In this document: piece after piece, positions 50,042 to 58,096 of the stretch
Layout: each line of letters begins with the position of its first letter
Position numbering within the stretch: the first letter of the stretch is position 1
Assembly (NCBI RefSeq): GCF_001552195.1
Contig: NZ_BCQS01000013.1
Coordinates: 1 to 64,000, forward strand
Direction: 5' to 3'
Source: Actinomadura latina NBRC 106108
GTDB taxonomy: Bacteria; Actinomycetota; Actinomycetes; Streptosporangiales; Streptosporangiaceae
Length of the DNA: 64,000 nucleotides
Translations under genes and position numbers: made by a program
The notes under the pieces: model-generated
The model's input: the letters and a program-made list of their open reading frames with translations, nothing else
What the model was told of the DNA's origin: nothing
Database searches by the model: none

Positions 50042-51034
50042 CTAGCCGGGCGGCCGGCGCCATCCCGCGACGAGCGTGTCCCAGTCGGCCAGCCAGTCGC
50101 GTCCCTGCTCGTCGACGAAGGAGCCCGGCGGCGGGGTGACCCGGTGATCGCGCAGCCACTCGCCGGGGCGCCGCATCGAGGGGCGGCGGCTGCCGTCGCT
50201 CGGCATCAGCTGCGGCGGGATCGGCGCCGGCATCGGCGGCGTCTGCGGCTCGGCTGCGGCGTCGGCGACGTCCTTCTCCTCCGCCATGCCGATCGGACCC
50301 TCGCGGCGCGCGTTGAAGAACTGGTTGACCGCCGGGTGCGTGCTGGACAGCACCATCTCGCGCGGCCCGAACATCACCAGGCCGCGGCGGAACAGCAGGC
50401 CGAGGTTGTCCGGCAGGACGCGGGCGGTGCCGATGTCGTGCGTGACGATCAGGAACGTGGCGCCGAGCTCGGCGTTCAGGTCGACGAACAGCTGGTTGAG
50501 GTAGGCGGTGCGGACGGGGTCGAGGCCGGAGTCCGGCTCGTCCGCCAGGATGATCTCGGGGTCCAGGACGAGGGCGCGGGCGAGCCCGGCGCGCTTCTTC
50601 ATCCCGCCGGAGATCTCGCCGGGCAGCTTGTTCTCCGACCCGGCCAGCCCGACCATGTCCATCTTCTCCAGCACGATCCGCCGGATCTCCGACTCGCCCT
50701 TCCTGGTGTGCTCGCGCAGCGGGAAGGCGATGTTGTCGTAGATGTCCATGGAGCCGAACAGGGCGCCGTCCTGGAACAGCACGCCGAACTGGCGGCGCAG
50801 CTCATAGAGCTCGCGCTCGCCCAGCCGCGGGACGTCGCCGCCGCCGACGTAGACGTGGCCGCGGTCGGGCCGCAGCAGCCCGACGAGGTTCTTGAGGAAC
50901 ACCGACTTGCCGGTGCCGGACGGCCCGAGCAGCGCGGAGATCTCACCCGCCGGGATCGTGAGCGACACGTCCTCCCAGATGACCTGCCGCCCGAACGACT
51001 TCCTCAGCCCTTCCACCCGGATCTCGACGCCCAT
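50042..51034 (-). CDS. MceG/MlaF-like ABC ATPase with C-terminal extension
   Basis: 330 residues from ATG 51034 (GGGAG upstream). The NBD is complete: Walker A ALLGPSGTGKSVFLKNLVG (the SVFLKN form is characteristic of MlaF/MceG), ISGGMKKRAGLARAL signature, and Walker B IILADEPDSGLDP. Residues ~255-330 are an actinobacterial extension rich in Pro and ending in Trp-containing helices, as in Mkl/MceG. MceG energises lipid or steroid import by Mce complexes. No mce or yrbE gene is in the window, so it is either a shared orphan ATPase or serves a distant locus. Confidence 0.92.
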   Translation of the reverse strand: MGVEIRVEGLRKSFGRQVIWEDVSLTIPAGEISALLGPSGTGKSVFLKNLVGLLRPDRGHVYVGGGDVPRLGERELYELRRQFGVLFQDGALFGSMDIYDNIAFPLREHTRKGESEIRRIVLEKMDMVGLAGSENKLPGEISGGMKKRAGLARALVLDPEIILADEPDSGLDPVRTAYLNQLFVDLNAELGATFLIVTHDIGTARVLPDNLGLLFRRGLVMFGPREMVLSSTHPAVNQFFNARREGPIGMAEEKDVADAAAEPQTPPMPAPIPPQLMPSDGSRRPSMRRPGEWLRDHRVTPPPGSFVDEQGRDWLADWDTLVAGWRRPPG

Positions 51035-51387
51035 GGGCACTCCCGTGCCGGGGAACCGGGGGCGGGGGGATCCGCGTCAAAGGTCCGGTCCCCCGCCGCC
51101 TCCGACTCTACGTCGGGAACGGCGCGCCGGGGAGGCCCATGGGACGCCCGGTCCAGGAGGGCCGGTCGGGATGCTCCGGCCGCATCCCGAAACATAATCG
51201 CGTTCGGTTGGACGGGCCGGGGCCGCCGCATGCCCGGACTGACCACGCAGGGCCCCGCAGGATGCCAACGACCTCGCCCGGAATTAGTCACCTTCTGCGT
51301 CTTACGTCCGCATTGACGGTTCTTACACCATGTCCAGGACCTCCGGCGCACCACAAGGGTGCGCCAACCCCCCCGCTGGAGGCACAA
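51035..51387. promoter_or_regulatory. Divergent intergenic region before the secreted protease
   Basis: 353 bases between the MceG-like ATPase and the protease. The 51280-51340 part is AT-richer and includes TTGACG at 51313-51318, a possible -35 element for the protease promoter, though no matching -10 is obvious. The ribosome binding site CTGGAGG at 51376-51382 sets GTG 51388. Confidence 0.5.
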
Positions 51388-52446
51388 GTGAAGAACCGTC
51401 AGAGGCGCGTCGGCGCCGCCGCCGTCACCACGGCGACCGTCGGCCTCGTGGCCGCCACCCTCGCGGCCGCTCCCGCCGCGTCCGCCAGCCCCGCCGCGCC
51501 GGCCGCACCGGCCGCACCCGGAACGCTGGCGAGCTCCCTTGCGAGCACGCTCGGCTCGCAGACCGCCGGCTCCTACCTCAAGGGCGGCAAGCTGGTCGTC
51601 ACGGTCACCAACGCGAAGGCCGCGCAGGCCGTCCGCGCCGCGGGCGCGGTGCCGAAGACCGTCACGCGCAGCGCCACCGACCTGAAGAAGACGATGTCGG
51701 CGCTCAAGCGCGAGGCGACCGTCCCCGGCACCGCCTGGGCCGTCGACCCGGCGAGCAACCAGGTCGTCCTCACCATGGACAGCACGGTCAAGGGCGCCAA
51801 GCTCAAGAAGGTGAAGGCCGCCGCGGCCAAGCAGGGCGCGGCCGTCCGCACCGAGCGCGTGGCCGGGGCGTTCCGCCCGCTCACCCTCGGCGGCGAGGCC
51901 ATCTACACCGGCGGCGCCCGCTGCTCCCTGGGCTTCAACGTCCGCAGCGGGAGCACGTACTACTTCGTGACCGCCGGGCACTGCACCAACATCGGCACGA
52001 CCTGGACCGACCGCTCGGGCCGGACGCTCGGCCGGACCGTGGCCAGCAGCTTCCCCGGCAACGACTACGGCGTCGTGCAGTACACCTCGACGCCCGCCGA
52101 CACACAGGGAGCCGTGCAGCTCTACAACGGCACCTACGACATCACCCGCGTCGGGAACGCCACCGTCGGGCAGACCGTGTACCGCAGCGGCAGCACCACC
52201 GGCCTGCACAGCGGCAGCGTGACCGCGCTCAACCAGACCGTGAACTACCAGGAGGGCAGCGTCAGCGGCCTGATCCGGACCACGGTCTGCGCGGAGCCGG
52301 GCGACAGCGGCGGCTCGCTCCTCGCCTCGCCGAACACCGCCATCGGGCTAACCTCCGGCGGCAGCGGCAACTGCTCCTCGGGCGGGACGACGTTCTTCCA
52401 GCCCGTCACCGAGCCGCTCTCCCGCTACGGGCTGAGCGTCTACTGA
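51388..52446 (+). CDS. Secreted S1-family serine protease (streptogrisin-like)
   Basis: 352 residues from GTG 51388. A signal peptide (~1-35: KNRQRR, then VTTATVGLVAATLAAAPAAS) is followed by a pro-region (~40-165) resembling the alpha-lytic pro-domain, with TWAVDPASNQVVLTMD-like sequence. The mature chymotrypsin-like protease starts near residue 171. The catalytic triad is His198 (TAGHC), Asp226 (NDYGVV) and Ser307 (GDSGGS). Cysteines at ARC/GHC and TTVC/GNC should form two disulfides. Export is probably by Sec, followed by self-cleavage of the pro-region. Secreted proteases of this kind process hyphal or nutrient proteins; a role in lanthipeptide leader removal is conceivable but not shown. 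Confidence 0.94.
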   Translation: MKNRQRRVGAAAVTTATVGLVAATLAAAPAASASPAAPAAPAAPGTLASSLASTLGSQTAGSYLKGGKLVVTVTNAKAAQAVRAAGAVPKTVTRSATDLKKTMSALKREATVPGTAWAVDPASNQVVLTMDSTVKGAKLKKVKAAAAKQGAAVRTERVAGAFRPLTLGGEAIYTGGARCSLGFNVRSGSTYYFVTAGHCTNIGTTWTDRSGRTLGRTVASSFPGNDYGVVQYTSTPADTQGAVQLYNGTYDITRVGNATVGQTVYRSGSTTGLHSGSVTALNQTVNYQEGSVSGLIRTTVCAEPGDSGGSLLASPNTAIGLTSGGSGNCSSGGTTFFQPVTEPLSRYGLSVY

Positions 52447-52475
52447 TCTCGCGGCTCGACTGAGCAGACGGCACC

Positions 52476-52521
52476 GTGAGAGAGGCGGGCCGTCCCCACG
52501 TGAGAGGCGGGCCGCCCCCAC
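52476..52521 (+). repeat. Imperfect tandem repeat leading into the protease terminator
   Basis: A 24-base unit (52476-52499) and a 22-base unit (52500-52521) share GTGAGAG, then AGGCGGGCCG and CCCCAC. The second copy supplies the left arm of the terminator hairpin at 52508-52544. It is probably a local duplication. Confidence 0.8.
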
Positions 52522-52544
52522 CCGGACTCCGTGGGGGCGGCCCG
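52508..52544 (+). terminator. Terminator hairpin after the protease
   Basis: CGGGCCGCCCCCAC (52508-52521) pairs with GTGGGGGCGGCCCG (52531-52544) around a nine-base loop, a perfect 14-bp stem. It lies 61 bases after the protease stop and can terminate both this gene and the convergent NRPS operon. Confidence 0.85.
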
Positions 52545-52586
52545 TCCGCCGTGTCAGGGCCCGGCCGGGCCGCCCGGCCGGCGCGC

Positions 52587-53318
52587 TCAGGCGGGCACTT
52601 CGAGGGTGCGGTGGATCTCCGCGATGACGTCCGCCTGCCGGTCGGTCAGGTAGAAGTGGCCGCCCGGCAGCACCTTCAGCGCGAACCGCCCGCCGGTGGC
52701 CCGCGCCCAGCCGCGCGCCTGCTCCTGCGACACGTGCGGGTCGGCGTCCCCGATGATCGCGGTGAGCGGAACGTCCAGGCGCGTCCCGTCCCGGTGCGCG
52801 TAGTCCTCGATCAGGGCGAAGTCGTTGCGGACGTACGGGAGGACGAGCTCGCGCAGCTCCGGGTCCTGCAGCAGCTCGGCATCGGTGCCGCCGAGCCCGA
52901 TCATCTCCTTGACCACGCCGTCGTCGTCCCGGTCGGAGACGCGGTCGTCGGGGCGGTCGTGCGGGGGGCGGGCGCCGGAGGCGAACACGTGCACCGGGGC
53001 GCTGCCCCGCTCCTGCAGCAGCCGCGCCACCTCGTAGGCGAGGACGGCGCCCATGCTGTGCCCGAACAGCGCGGCGGGCCGGTCCATCAGCGGCGCCATC
53101 GCCCCGGCGACGAGGCGGGCGAGCTGGTGGGCGTCGGTCACGAACGCGTCCGCCATCCGGTCGGCGCGGCCCGGGTACTGGACGGCGTGCACCTCGACGG
53201 CCGGGCTGATCTCCTTGGCCCACGGCCGGTAGAACACCGCCGACCCGCCGGCGTGCGGCAGGCAGAACAGCCGCATCGACGCCCAGGGGCGCGTCTCGGC
53301 GCAGCGGAACCAGGTCAC
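52587..53318 (-). CDS. Type II thioesterase of the NRPS cluster
   Basis: 243 residues from GTG 53318, whose GTGA overlaps the GNAT stop and is preceded by GAGGAGGAG. It has the alpha/beta hydrolase of the RifR/TEII family: RLFCLPHAGGSAVFYRPW, nucleophile Ser88 in LFGHSMGAVLAYE, Asp in IIGDADPHV and His in PGGHFYL. It hydrolyses wrong or stalled acyl groups from carrier-protein arms of the NRPS. It is the last gene of the minus-strand operon. Confidence 0.94.
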   Translation of the reverse strand: MTWFRCAETRPWASMRLFCLPHAGGSAVFYRPWAKEISPAVEVHAVQYPGRADRMADAFVTDAHQLARLVAGAMAPLMDRPAALFGHSMGAVLAYEVARLLQERGSAPVHVFASGARPPHDRPDDRVSDRDDDGVVKEMIGLGGTDAELLQDPELRELVLPYVRNDFALIEDYAHRDGTRLDVPLTAIIGDADPHVSQEQARGWARATGGRFALKVLPGGHFYLTDRQADVIAEIHRTLEVPA

Positions 53319-53977
53319 GTGATCAACTCCTCCTCCTCGTACCGGCGGGACGCCCGGCGCGGGTCCTGCGGCAGCGGCCAGGGCGCGACCCTCGGGTCCG
53401 GGACGAGCTTCGGGGCGGTGGTCTCCGCCGCGACCTTGAAACCGCGGCGCCGGTAGTTGGCGATCGCGTTCGGATGGTCGAGACTGCTGGTGCGCAGCCA
53501 CACCCGCGCCGCGGGGCCCGCGCCCGGGGCCCACAGCTCGCCGCGCTGCCAGGCGCGGCGGGTGCACTGCTCGACGAGGTAGCCGCCGTAGCCGCGGCCG
53601 ACGAACGCGGGGGTGAGCCCCACGAGGTGGATCTCGGTGTTCCCGCCGGGCTGCGCCTCGATCTCGAAGAACCCCGCGATGGTGCCCTCGGCCATGGCGA
53701 TCCACGTGCTCAGCTCGGAACGCTCCACCCAGGACCGCCACTGCTCGTAGGTCCACGGGAAGCGGTCCGTCCAGCAGACGCGGGAGCCGACCGTCGCGTA
53801 CAGGGCGCGGCTGACGTCGGCGGACGGCAGCGCGGCCAGCGTGAACGTCATCTCGACGCCGGGCAGCGGCGCGGGACGCAGGTCGGCCGCGTCCAGCATC
53901 TCCATCTCCCACTCGGTGACCGAGGGGATCTTCACGGCGCCGTCTCCCGGGGGCGGCCCCCAGACCCCGTCAGCCAC
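53315..53977 (-). CDS. GNAT-family N-acetyltransferase in the NRPS operon
   Basis: 220 residues from GTG 53977, overlapping the MbtH gene by eight bases. The GNAT fold includes AGFFEIEAQPGGNTEIHLVG, the acetyl-CoA loop VGRGYGGYLVEQCTRRAW, and NAIANYRRRGFKV near the end. It probably acylates an amino group of the peptide or its building block, or acts in self-resistance. Its position between MbtH and the thioesterase, with overlaps on both sides, makes a role in the pathway very likely. The substrate is unknown. Confidence 0.88.
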   Translation of the reverse strand: MADGVWGPPPGDGAVKIPSVTEWEMEMLDAADLRPAPLPGVEMTFTLAALPSADVSRALYATVGSRVCWTDRFPWTYEQWRSWVERSELSTWIAMAEGTIAGFFEIEAQPGGNTEIHLVGLTPAFVGRGYGGYLVEQCTRRAWQRGELWAPGAGPAARVWLRTSSLDHPNAIANYRRRGFKVAAETTAPKLVPDPRVAPWPLPQDPRRASRRYEEEELIT

Positions 53978-54179
53978 CCATCGCCTCGATGAGGCTCTTG
54001 GGCCGCATGTCCGTCCAGTTCTCGTTGATGTAGTCCAGGCACGCCTGCCTGGTGTCCTCGTCCTTGGCCACCGTCCAGCCGGCGGGGACCTCGGCGAAGG
54101 ACGGCCACAGCGAGTGCTGGCCCTCGTCGTTGACGAGGACGGTGTACGTGCCGTCGGGGTCCTCGAACGGGTTGCTCAT
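53970..54179 (-). CDS. mbtH: MbtH-like protein
   Basis: 69 residues from ATG 54179 (AAAGGGA upstream). It matches the MbtH family throughout: MSNPFEDPDGTYTVLVNDEG, HSLWPSFAEVPAGWTV, and the C-terminal NENWTDMRPKSL, including the conserved tryptophans. It binds and activates adenylation domains of the NRPS encoded just upstream, 11 bases away on the same strand. Confidence 0.96.
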   Translation of the reverse strand: MSNPFEDPDGTYTVLVNDEGQHSLWPSFAEVPAGWTVAKDEDTRQACLDYINENWTDMRPKSLIEAMGG

Positions 54180-54190
54180 CTGTATCCCTT

Positions 54191-57100
54191 TCAATGACTG
54201 CTGCGCAGTTTGTCCAACTTAGCGGCGAGCACGGCGCCCATCTCCGCGGCCGGGCCCGGCTCCATGAGCAGGTGGTGGTCGACGTCGAGGGGGTAGTCCT
54301 CGATCTCGCCCTCGACGAGCGGGCCCCAGTTGGACCGGCCGGTGGGCGAGCCTTCGGTGCGGCCCTGGAGCGCGGTGAAGAACACGATGTCGCCGCGGAA
54401 CCGCCCCGGCCGGTACTCCTCCGCCTGGCGGAGCCCGTTCTCGTAGTTGCGGTAGACGTTCACGAGGTCGTCCTCGCCGAGGGTGGCGAGGGCGTCGTCG
54501 CGGTCGGCGAGCACCGCCATGATCTGCGCCATGTCTGGGTTGCCGTCCGCGGCGACCATCTTCGCGTCGATGCCGATGGCCTCCAGCAGCTCGGGGAGGA
54601 CCTCGCGCCGCTCCGACTCGAGGTCCTGGCCGTGGTAGGCGTCGATGAGGGCGAGGAGGCCGACGCGCTCGCCGGCGGCCTGCAGCCGGACGGCCATCTC
54701 GTAGGCGACGAGCCCGCCGAGCGACCAGCCCGCGAGGTGGTAGGGCCCGGCCGGCTGGACGGCGCGGATCTGCTCCAGGTAGTCCGCGGCCATCTCCGCG
54801 ACGGACTCCGGCAGCTCGGACCGGGTGAACGCGCGGGCCTGCAGCCCGTAGATCGGCTGGTCGGGGCCGAGGTGCCGCTGGAACTGCAGGTAGCCCCACG
54901 ACAGGCCGCCGGCCGGGTGGACGAAGAACACCGGCGGGCGGGTCCCCTTGGTGCGGATGGGCAGCAGCACCTCGAAGCCGAGCCGGTCCTCGGGTTCGCC
55001 GACCCTGGTCAGCGCCTCGACGGTCTGGTGGGTGAAGACGTCGCGGGGCGTCAGCTCGATGCCCGCCTGCCGGGCGCGGGTGACGAGCTTCAGCGCGGCG
55101 ATGCTGTCGCCGCCGAGGTCGAAGAAGCTGACGTCGGCGCCGACGCGGTCGAGGCCGAGGACGTCCGCGACGATCCCGCAGAGCCGCTCCTCCTCGGGCG
55201 TGCGGGGGTCGCGTCCGGCGGCGGCCTCGCCGTAGTCGGGCGCGGGCAGGGCGCGCCGGTCGAGCTTGCCGTTCGGGCCGACGGGGAACGTGTCGAGCCG
55301 GACGAACGCGGCCGGCACCATGTACTCGGGCAGCCGGTCCTTGACGAACTCGCGGAGGCCGTCGATCGAGGCGGCGATGACGTAGGCGACGAGGGTCTTG
55401 ACGCCGGGGGCGTCCTCCCGGGCGACGACGGCGACGTTCTGCACCGCCGGGTGGGCGGCGACGGCCGCCTCGATCTCGCCCAGCTCGATCCGGAAGCCGC
55501 GGACCTTGACCTGGAAGTCGGCGCGGTCGACGTATTCGAGGGTGCCGCCCGGCCGCCACCGGACGAGGTCGCCCGTCCGGTACATGCGGTCGCCGGGCGC
55601 GCCGAACGGGTCGGCGACGTAGCGCTCGCCGGTGAGCGAGGGGCGGCGCAGGTAGCCGCGGCCGAGCCCGGCGCCCGCGATGTACGCCTCGCCGACCACG
55701 CCGGGCGGGACGGGCCGCAGCCCCTGGTCCAGCACGTAGACGCGCATGTCGTCGATGGGGCGGCCCAGCACCGCGGACGTCTCGGACGGGTCGGCGAGCG
55801 GCGCCCGCTGCCCCGCGATGGTCGTGTACGTGGTGGCCTCGGTCGGCCCGTACACGTTGCCGACCTCGGTGTCCGGGCAGGCGGCGAGGACCTTGCGGAT
55901 CGCGCTCGGCGACCCGGCCTCGCCGCCGGTCAGCACCTCGCGCAGCCGCGCGAACGCGTGCGGCCGCTCGTCCGCGACGAGGTTGAACAGCGTGGTGGTG
56001 AGGAACAGGCCGGTGAGGTCCTCGGCGGCGATGACCTCTTCGAGGGCCTCGCCGTGCAGGTGTCCGGGCGCCGCGACGACGGCGGTGCCGCCGTGCAGCA
56101 GCGGCGTCCAGATCTCGTAGATCGAGGCGTCGAACGCGTGCGGCGAGTGGACGAGGACCCGGTCGTGCGCCCCTCCCCTGAGCCTGCCGTCGGTGGCGAG
56201 GTCGACCGCGTCGCGGTGCCGCAGCATGACGCCCTTGGGCACGCCGGTCGAGCCGGAGGTGAACAGCACGCAGGCGAGCTGCTCGGGATGGCACCCGGCG
56301 TCCGGGGCGGTGTCCGGCTGCGCGTCCGTTCCGGGGTCGGCGTCCACGACGAGGATCTGCGCGGACGTGTCGAGATCGGCGACGCGGTCCCGCATCGGTG
56401 AATTGATCACGAGGACGGGCGCGTCGATTTCGGCGACCGCCCAGGCCATTCGCTCGGGCGGATAACTGTGATGAATTGGCGCGTAAGCCCCGCCCGCCTT
56501 AAGAATTGCCAGCGAGACCACGACGATGTCGGCAGATCTTTCGAGCAGAACCGCGACGGGAACGTCGCGCCCGACCCCGAGCCCGGCGAGCCGATGCGCC
56601 AGCCGGTTGGCCCGCGCGTCCAATTCGGCGTAGGTGACCGACTCCCCCGCCGCGCGGATCGCGGTGGCGCCGGGGGTTCTGGCGCACTGTTCGGCGAAAC
56701 GGGCCGTGAGGGTGCCGGGACGGCGGCGCGTCGCCGGGCCCTGCCAATCCCCGAGGACCTGGGCGCGTTCGTCGTCGTCCAGGACGGCGATGCGGCCGAG
56801 GGGCAGGTCGGGGCGGTAGGCGATCGCTTCGAGGATGCGGGTGAAGCGGCGCATGAGGCGCTGCGCGTCGTCCTCGCTGTAGAGGTCGGTGCGGTGGTCG
56901 ATGCGGAGGGACAGGCCGCGGCCGGGGACGGCGGCGAACGTCAGCGGGTAGTGGGACGCGTCGTAGCCGTCGACGTCGTGGAGGGTGAGGCCGCCGAGCG
57001 CGGTGCCGGCGGCGTCCGGGTCGAACGGGTAGTTCTCCAGGACGGTCATCGTGTCGAACAGCGTCCCGGTGCCGGTGAGGCGCTGGATGTCGGACAGGCC

Positions 57101-58096
57101 GAGGTGGTGGTGCGGCATCAGCGCGGCCTGCTCGTCCTGGAGGCGGGTGAGGGCCTCGGCGACGGTGCCGGCGGGGCGGACGCGGACGCGGATCGGCAGC
57201 GTGTTGATGAACAGCCCGATCATCTGCTCGACGCCGGCCAGCTCCGGCGGGCGGCCCGACACGGCGGCGCCGAACACCACGTCGGTGGAGCCGGTGAGGC
57301 GGCTGAGGAGCGTCCCCCAGGCGAGCTGCAGGACGGTGTTGAGGGTGACGCCCTGGGCGCGGGCGCGCGCGCTGAGCGCGGAGGTGAGCTCCTCGGTGAG
57401 GCGGGTCCGGACGCGTCCGGGGGGCGCGGCGCCGGGCTCGGGTGCGCCCGGGGCGACGAGCGTGGGTTCGTGGACGCCGTCCAGGGAGCGGCGCCAGGCG
57501 TCCTCCGCGGCGGGACGGTCCTGGGCGGCGAGCCACGCCAGGTAGTTCTTGTAGGGGGTGACACGCGGCATGCCGGTGTCGTCGCCCTTGGCGAGGTACA
57601 GCGCGAACAGCTCGGTCTGCAGTACGGGCGTGGACCAGCCGTCCAGGAGGATGTGGTGGTTGGTGAACACCATGCGGTGCAGGCCGTCCGCCAGCTTGAT
57701 GAGCATGTAGCGCAGCAGCGGCGGCTTCGTCATGTCGAACGGCCGGGCGCGTTCGGCGTCGGCCAGCTCGCGGGCCGTGGCCTCGCGCTCGGTCTCCGGG
57801 AGCGCGGAGAGGTCCTCGTCCTGCCACGGCAGCCGGACCGCGCGGTGCACGACCTGGACCGGTGAGCCCTCCTTGCGCTGCCGGAACCCGGCCCGCAGGT
57901 TCGCGTGCCGGCGCAGGAGGGTGGCGGCGGCGGCCTTGAGCGCGTCCACGTCGAGGGGGCCGCGCAGGTCGAACACGATCTGCGCGGTGTAGACGTCGTG
58001 GCCGGAGTCGTAGAGGGCGTGGAAGAACAGCCCCTGCTGCAACGGGGACAGCGGGAGGATGTCCTCAAGCTGCGACTTGCTCAATCCAGCTCCCAT
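54191..58096 (-). CDS. NRPS module C-A-T-TE (terminal module)
   Basis: 1301 residues from ATG 58096, overlapping the upstream NRPS by 16 bases (TTG 58084 is an alternative). The start LSKSQLEDILPLSPLQQG is a short acceptor COM element leading into the C domain, with HHILLDG near 147. The A domain has LFTSGSTGVPKG, NVYGPTEATTY, YRTGDLVRW and NGKLDRRAL. By eye its specificity residues read D-A-Y-F-L-G-V-T-Y-K, which I take as aliphatic (Ile/Leu/Val-like) with low confidence. The T domain serine lies in FFDLGGDSIAAL (~998). The type I thioesterase has Ser in GWSLGGLVAYEM (~1125) and His in DVDHHLLM, and should release or cyclise the peptide. The C domain follows an epimerase, so it should be a DCL type. 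Confidence 0.94.
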   Translation of the reverse strand: MGAGLSKSQLEDILPLSPLQQGLFFHALYDSGHDVYTAQIVFDLRGPLDVDALKAAAATLLRRHANLRAGFRQRKEGSPVQVVHRAVRLPWQDEDLSALPETEREATARELADAERARPFDMTKPPLLRYMLIKLADGLHRMVFTNHHILLDGWSTPVLQTELFALYLAKGDDTGMPRVTPYKNYLAWLAAQDRPAAEDAWRRSLDGVHEPTLVAPGAPEPGAAPPGRVRTRLTEELTSALSARARAQGVTLNTVLQLAWGTLLSRLTGSTDVVFGAAVSGRPPELAGVEQMIGLFINTLPIRVRVRPAGTVAEALTRLQDEQAALMPHHHLGLSDIQRLTGTGTLFDTMTVLENYPFDPDAAGTALGGLTLHDVDGYDASHYPLTFAAVPGRGLSLRIDHRTDLYSEDDAQRLMRRFTRILEAIAYRPDLPLGRIAVLDDDERAQVLGDWQGPATRRRPGTLTARFAEQCARTPGATAIRAAGESVTYAELDARANRLAHRLAGLGVGRDVPVAVLLERSADIVVVSLAILKAGGAYAPIHHSYPPERMAWAVAEIDAPVLVINSPMRDRVADLDTSAQILVVDADPGTDAQPDTAPDAGCHPEQLACVLFTSGSTGVPKGVMLRHRDAVDLATDGRLRGGAHDRVLVHSPHAFDASIYEIWTPLLHGGTAVVAAPGHLHGEALEEVIAAEDLTGLFLTTTLFNLVADERPHAFARLREVLTGGEAGSPSAIRKVLAACPDTEVGNVYGPTEATTYTTIAGQRAPLADPSETSAVLGRPIDDMRVYVLDQGLRPVPPGVVGEAYIAGAGLGRGYLRRPSLTGERYVADPFGAPGDRMYRTGDLVRWRPGGTLEYVDRADFQVKVRGFRIELGEIEAAVAAHPAVQNVAVVAREDAPGVKTLVAYVIAASIDGLREFVKDRLPEYMVPAAFVRLDTFPVGPNGKLDRRALPAPDYGEAAAGRDPRTPEEERLCGIVADVLGLDRVGADVSFFDLGGDSIAALKLVTRARQAGIELTPRDVFTHQTVEALTRVGEPEDRLGFEVLLPIRTKGTRPPVFFVHPAGGLSWGYLQFQRHLGPDQPIYGLQARAFTRSELPESVAEMAADYLEQIRAVQPAGPYHLAGWSLGGLVAYEMAVRLQAAGERVGLLALIDAYHGQDLESERREVLPELLEAIGIDAKMVAADGNPDMAQIMAVLADRDDALATLGEDDLVNVYRNYENGLRQAEEYRPGRFRGDIVFFTALQGRTEGSPTGRSNWGPLVEGEIEDYPLDVDHHLLMEPGPAAEMGAVLAAKLDKLRSSH

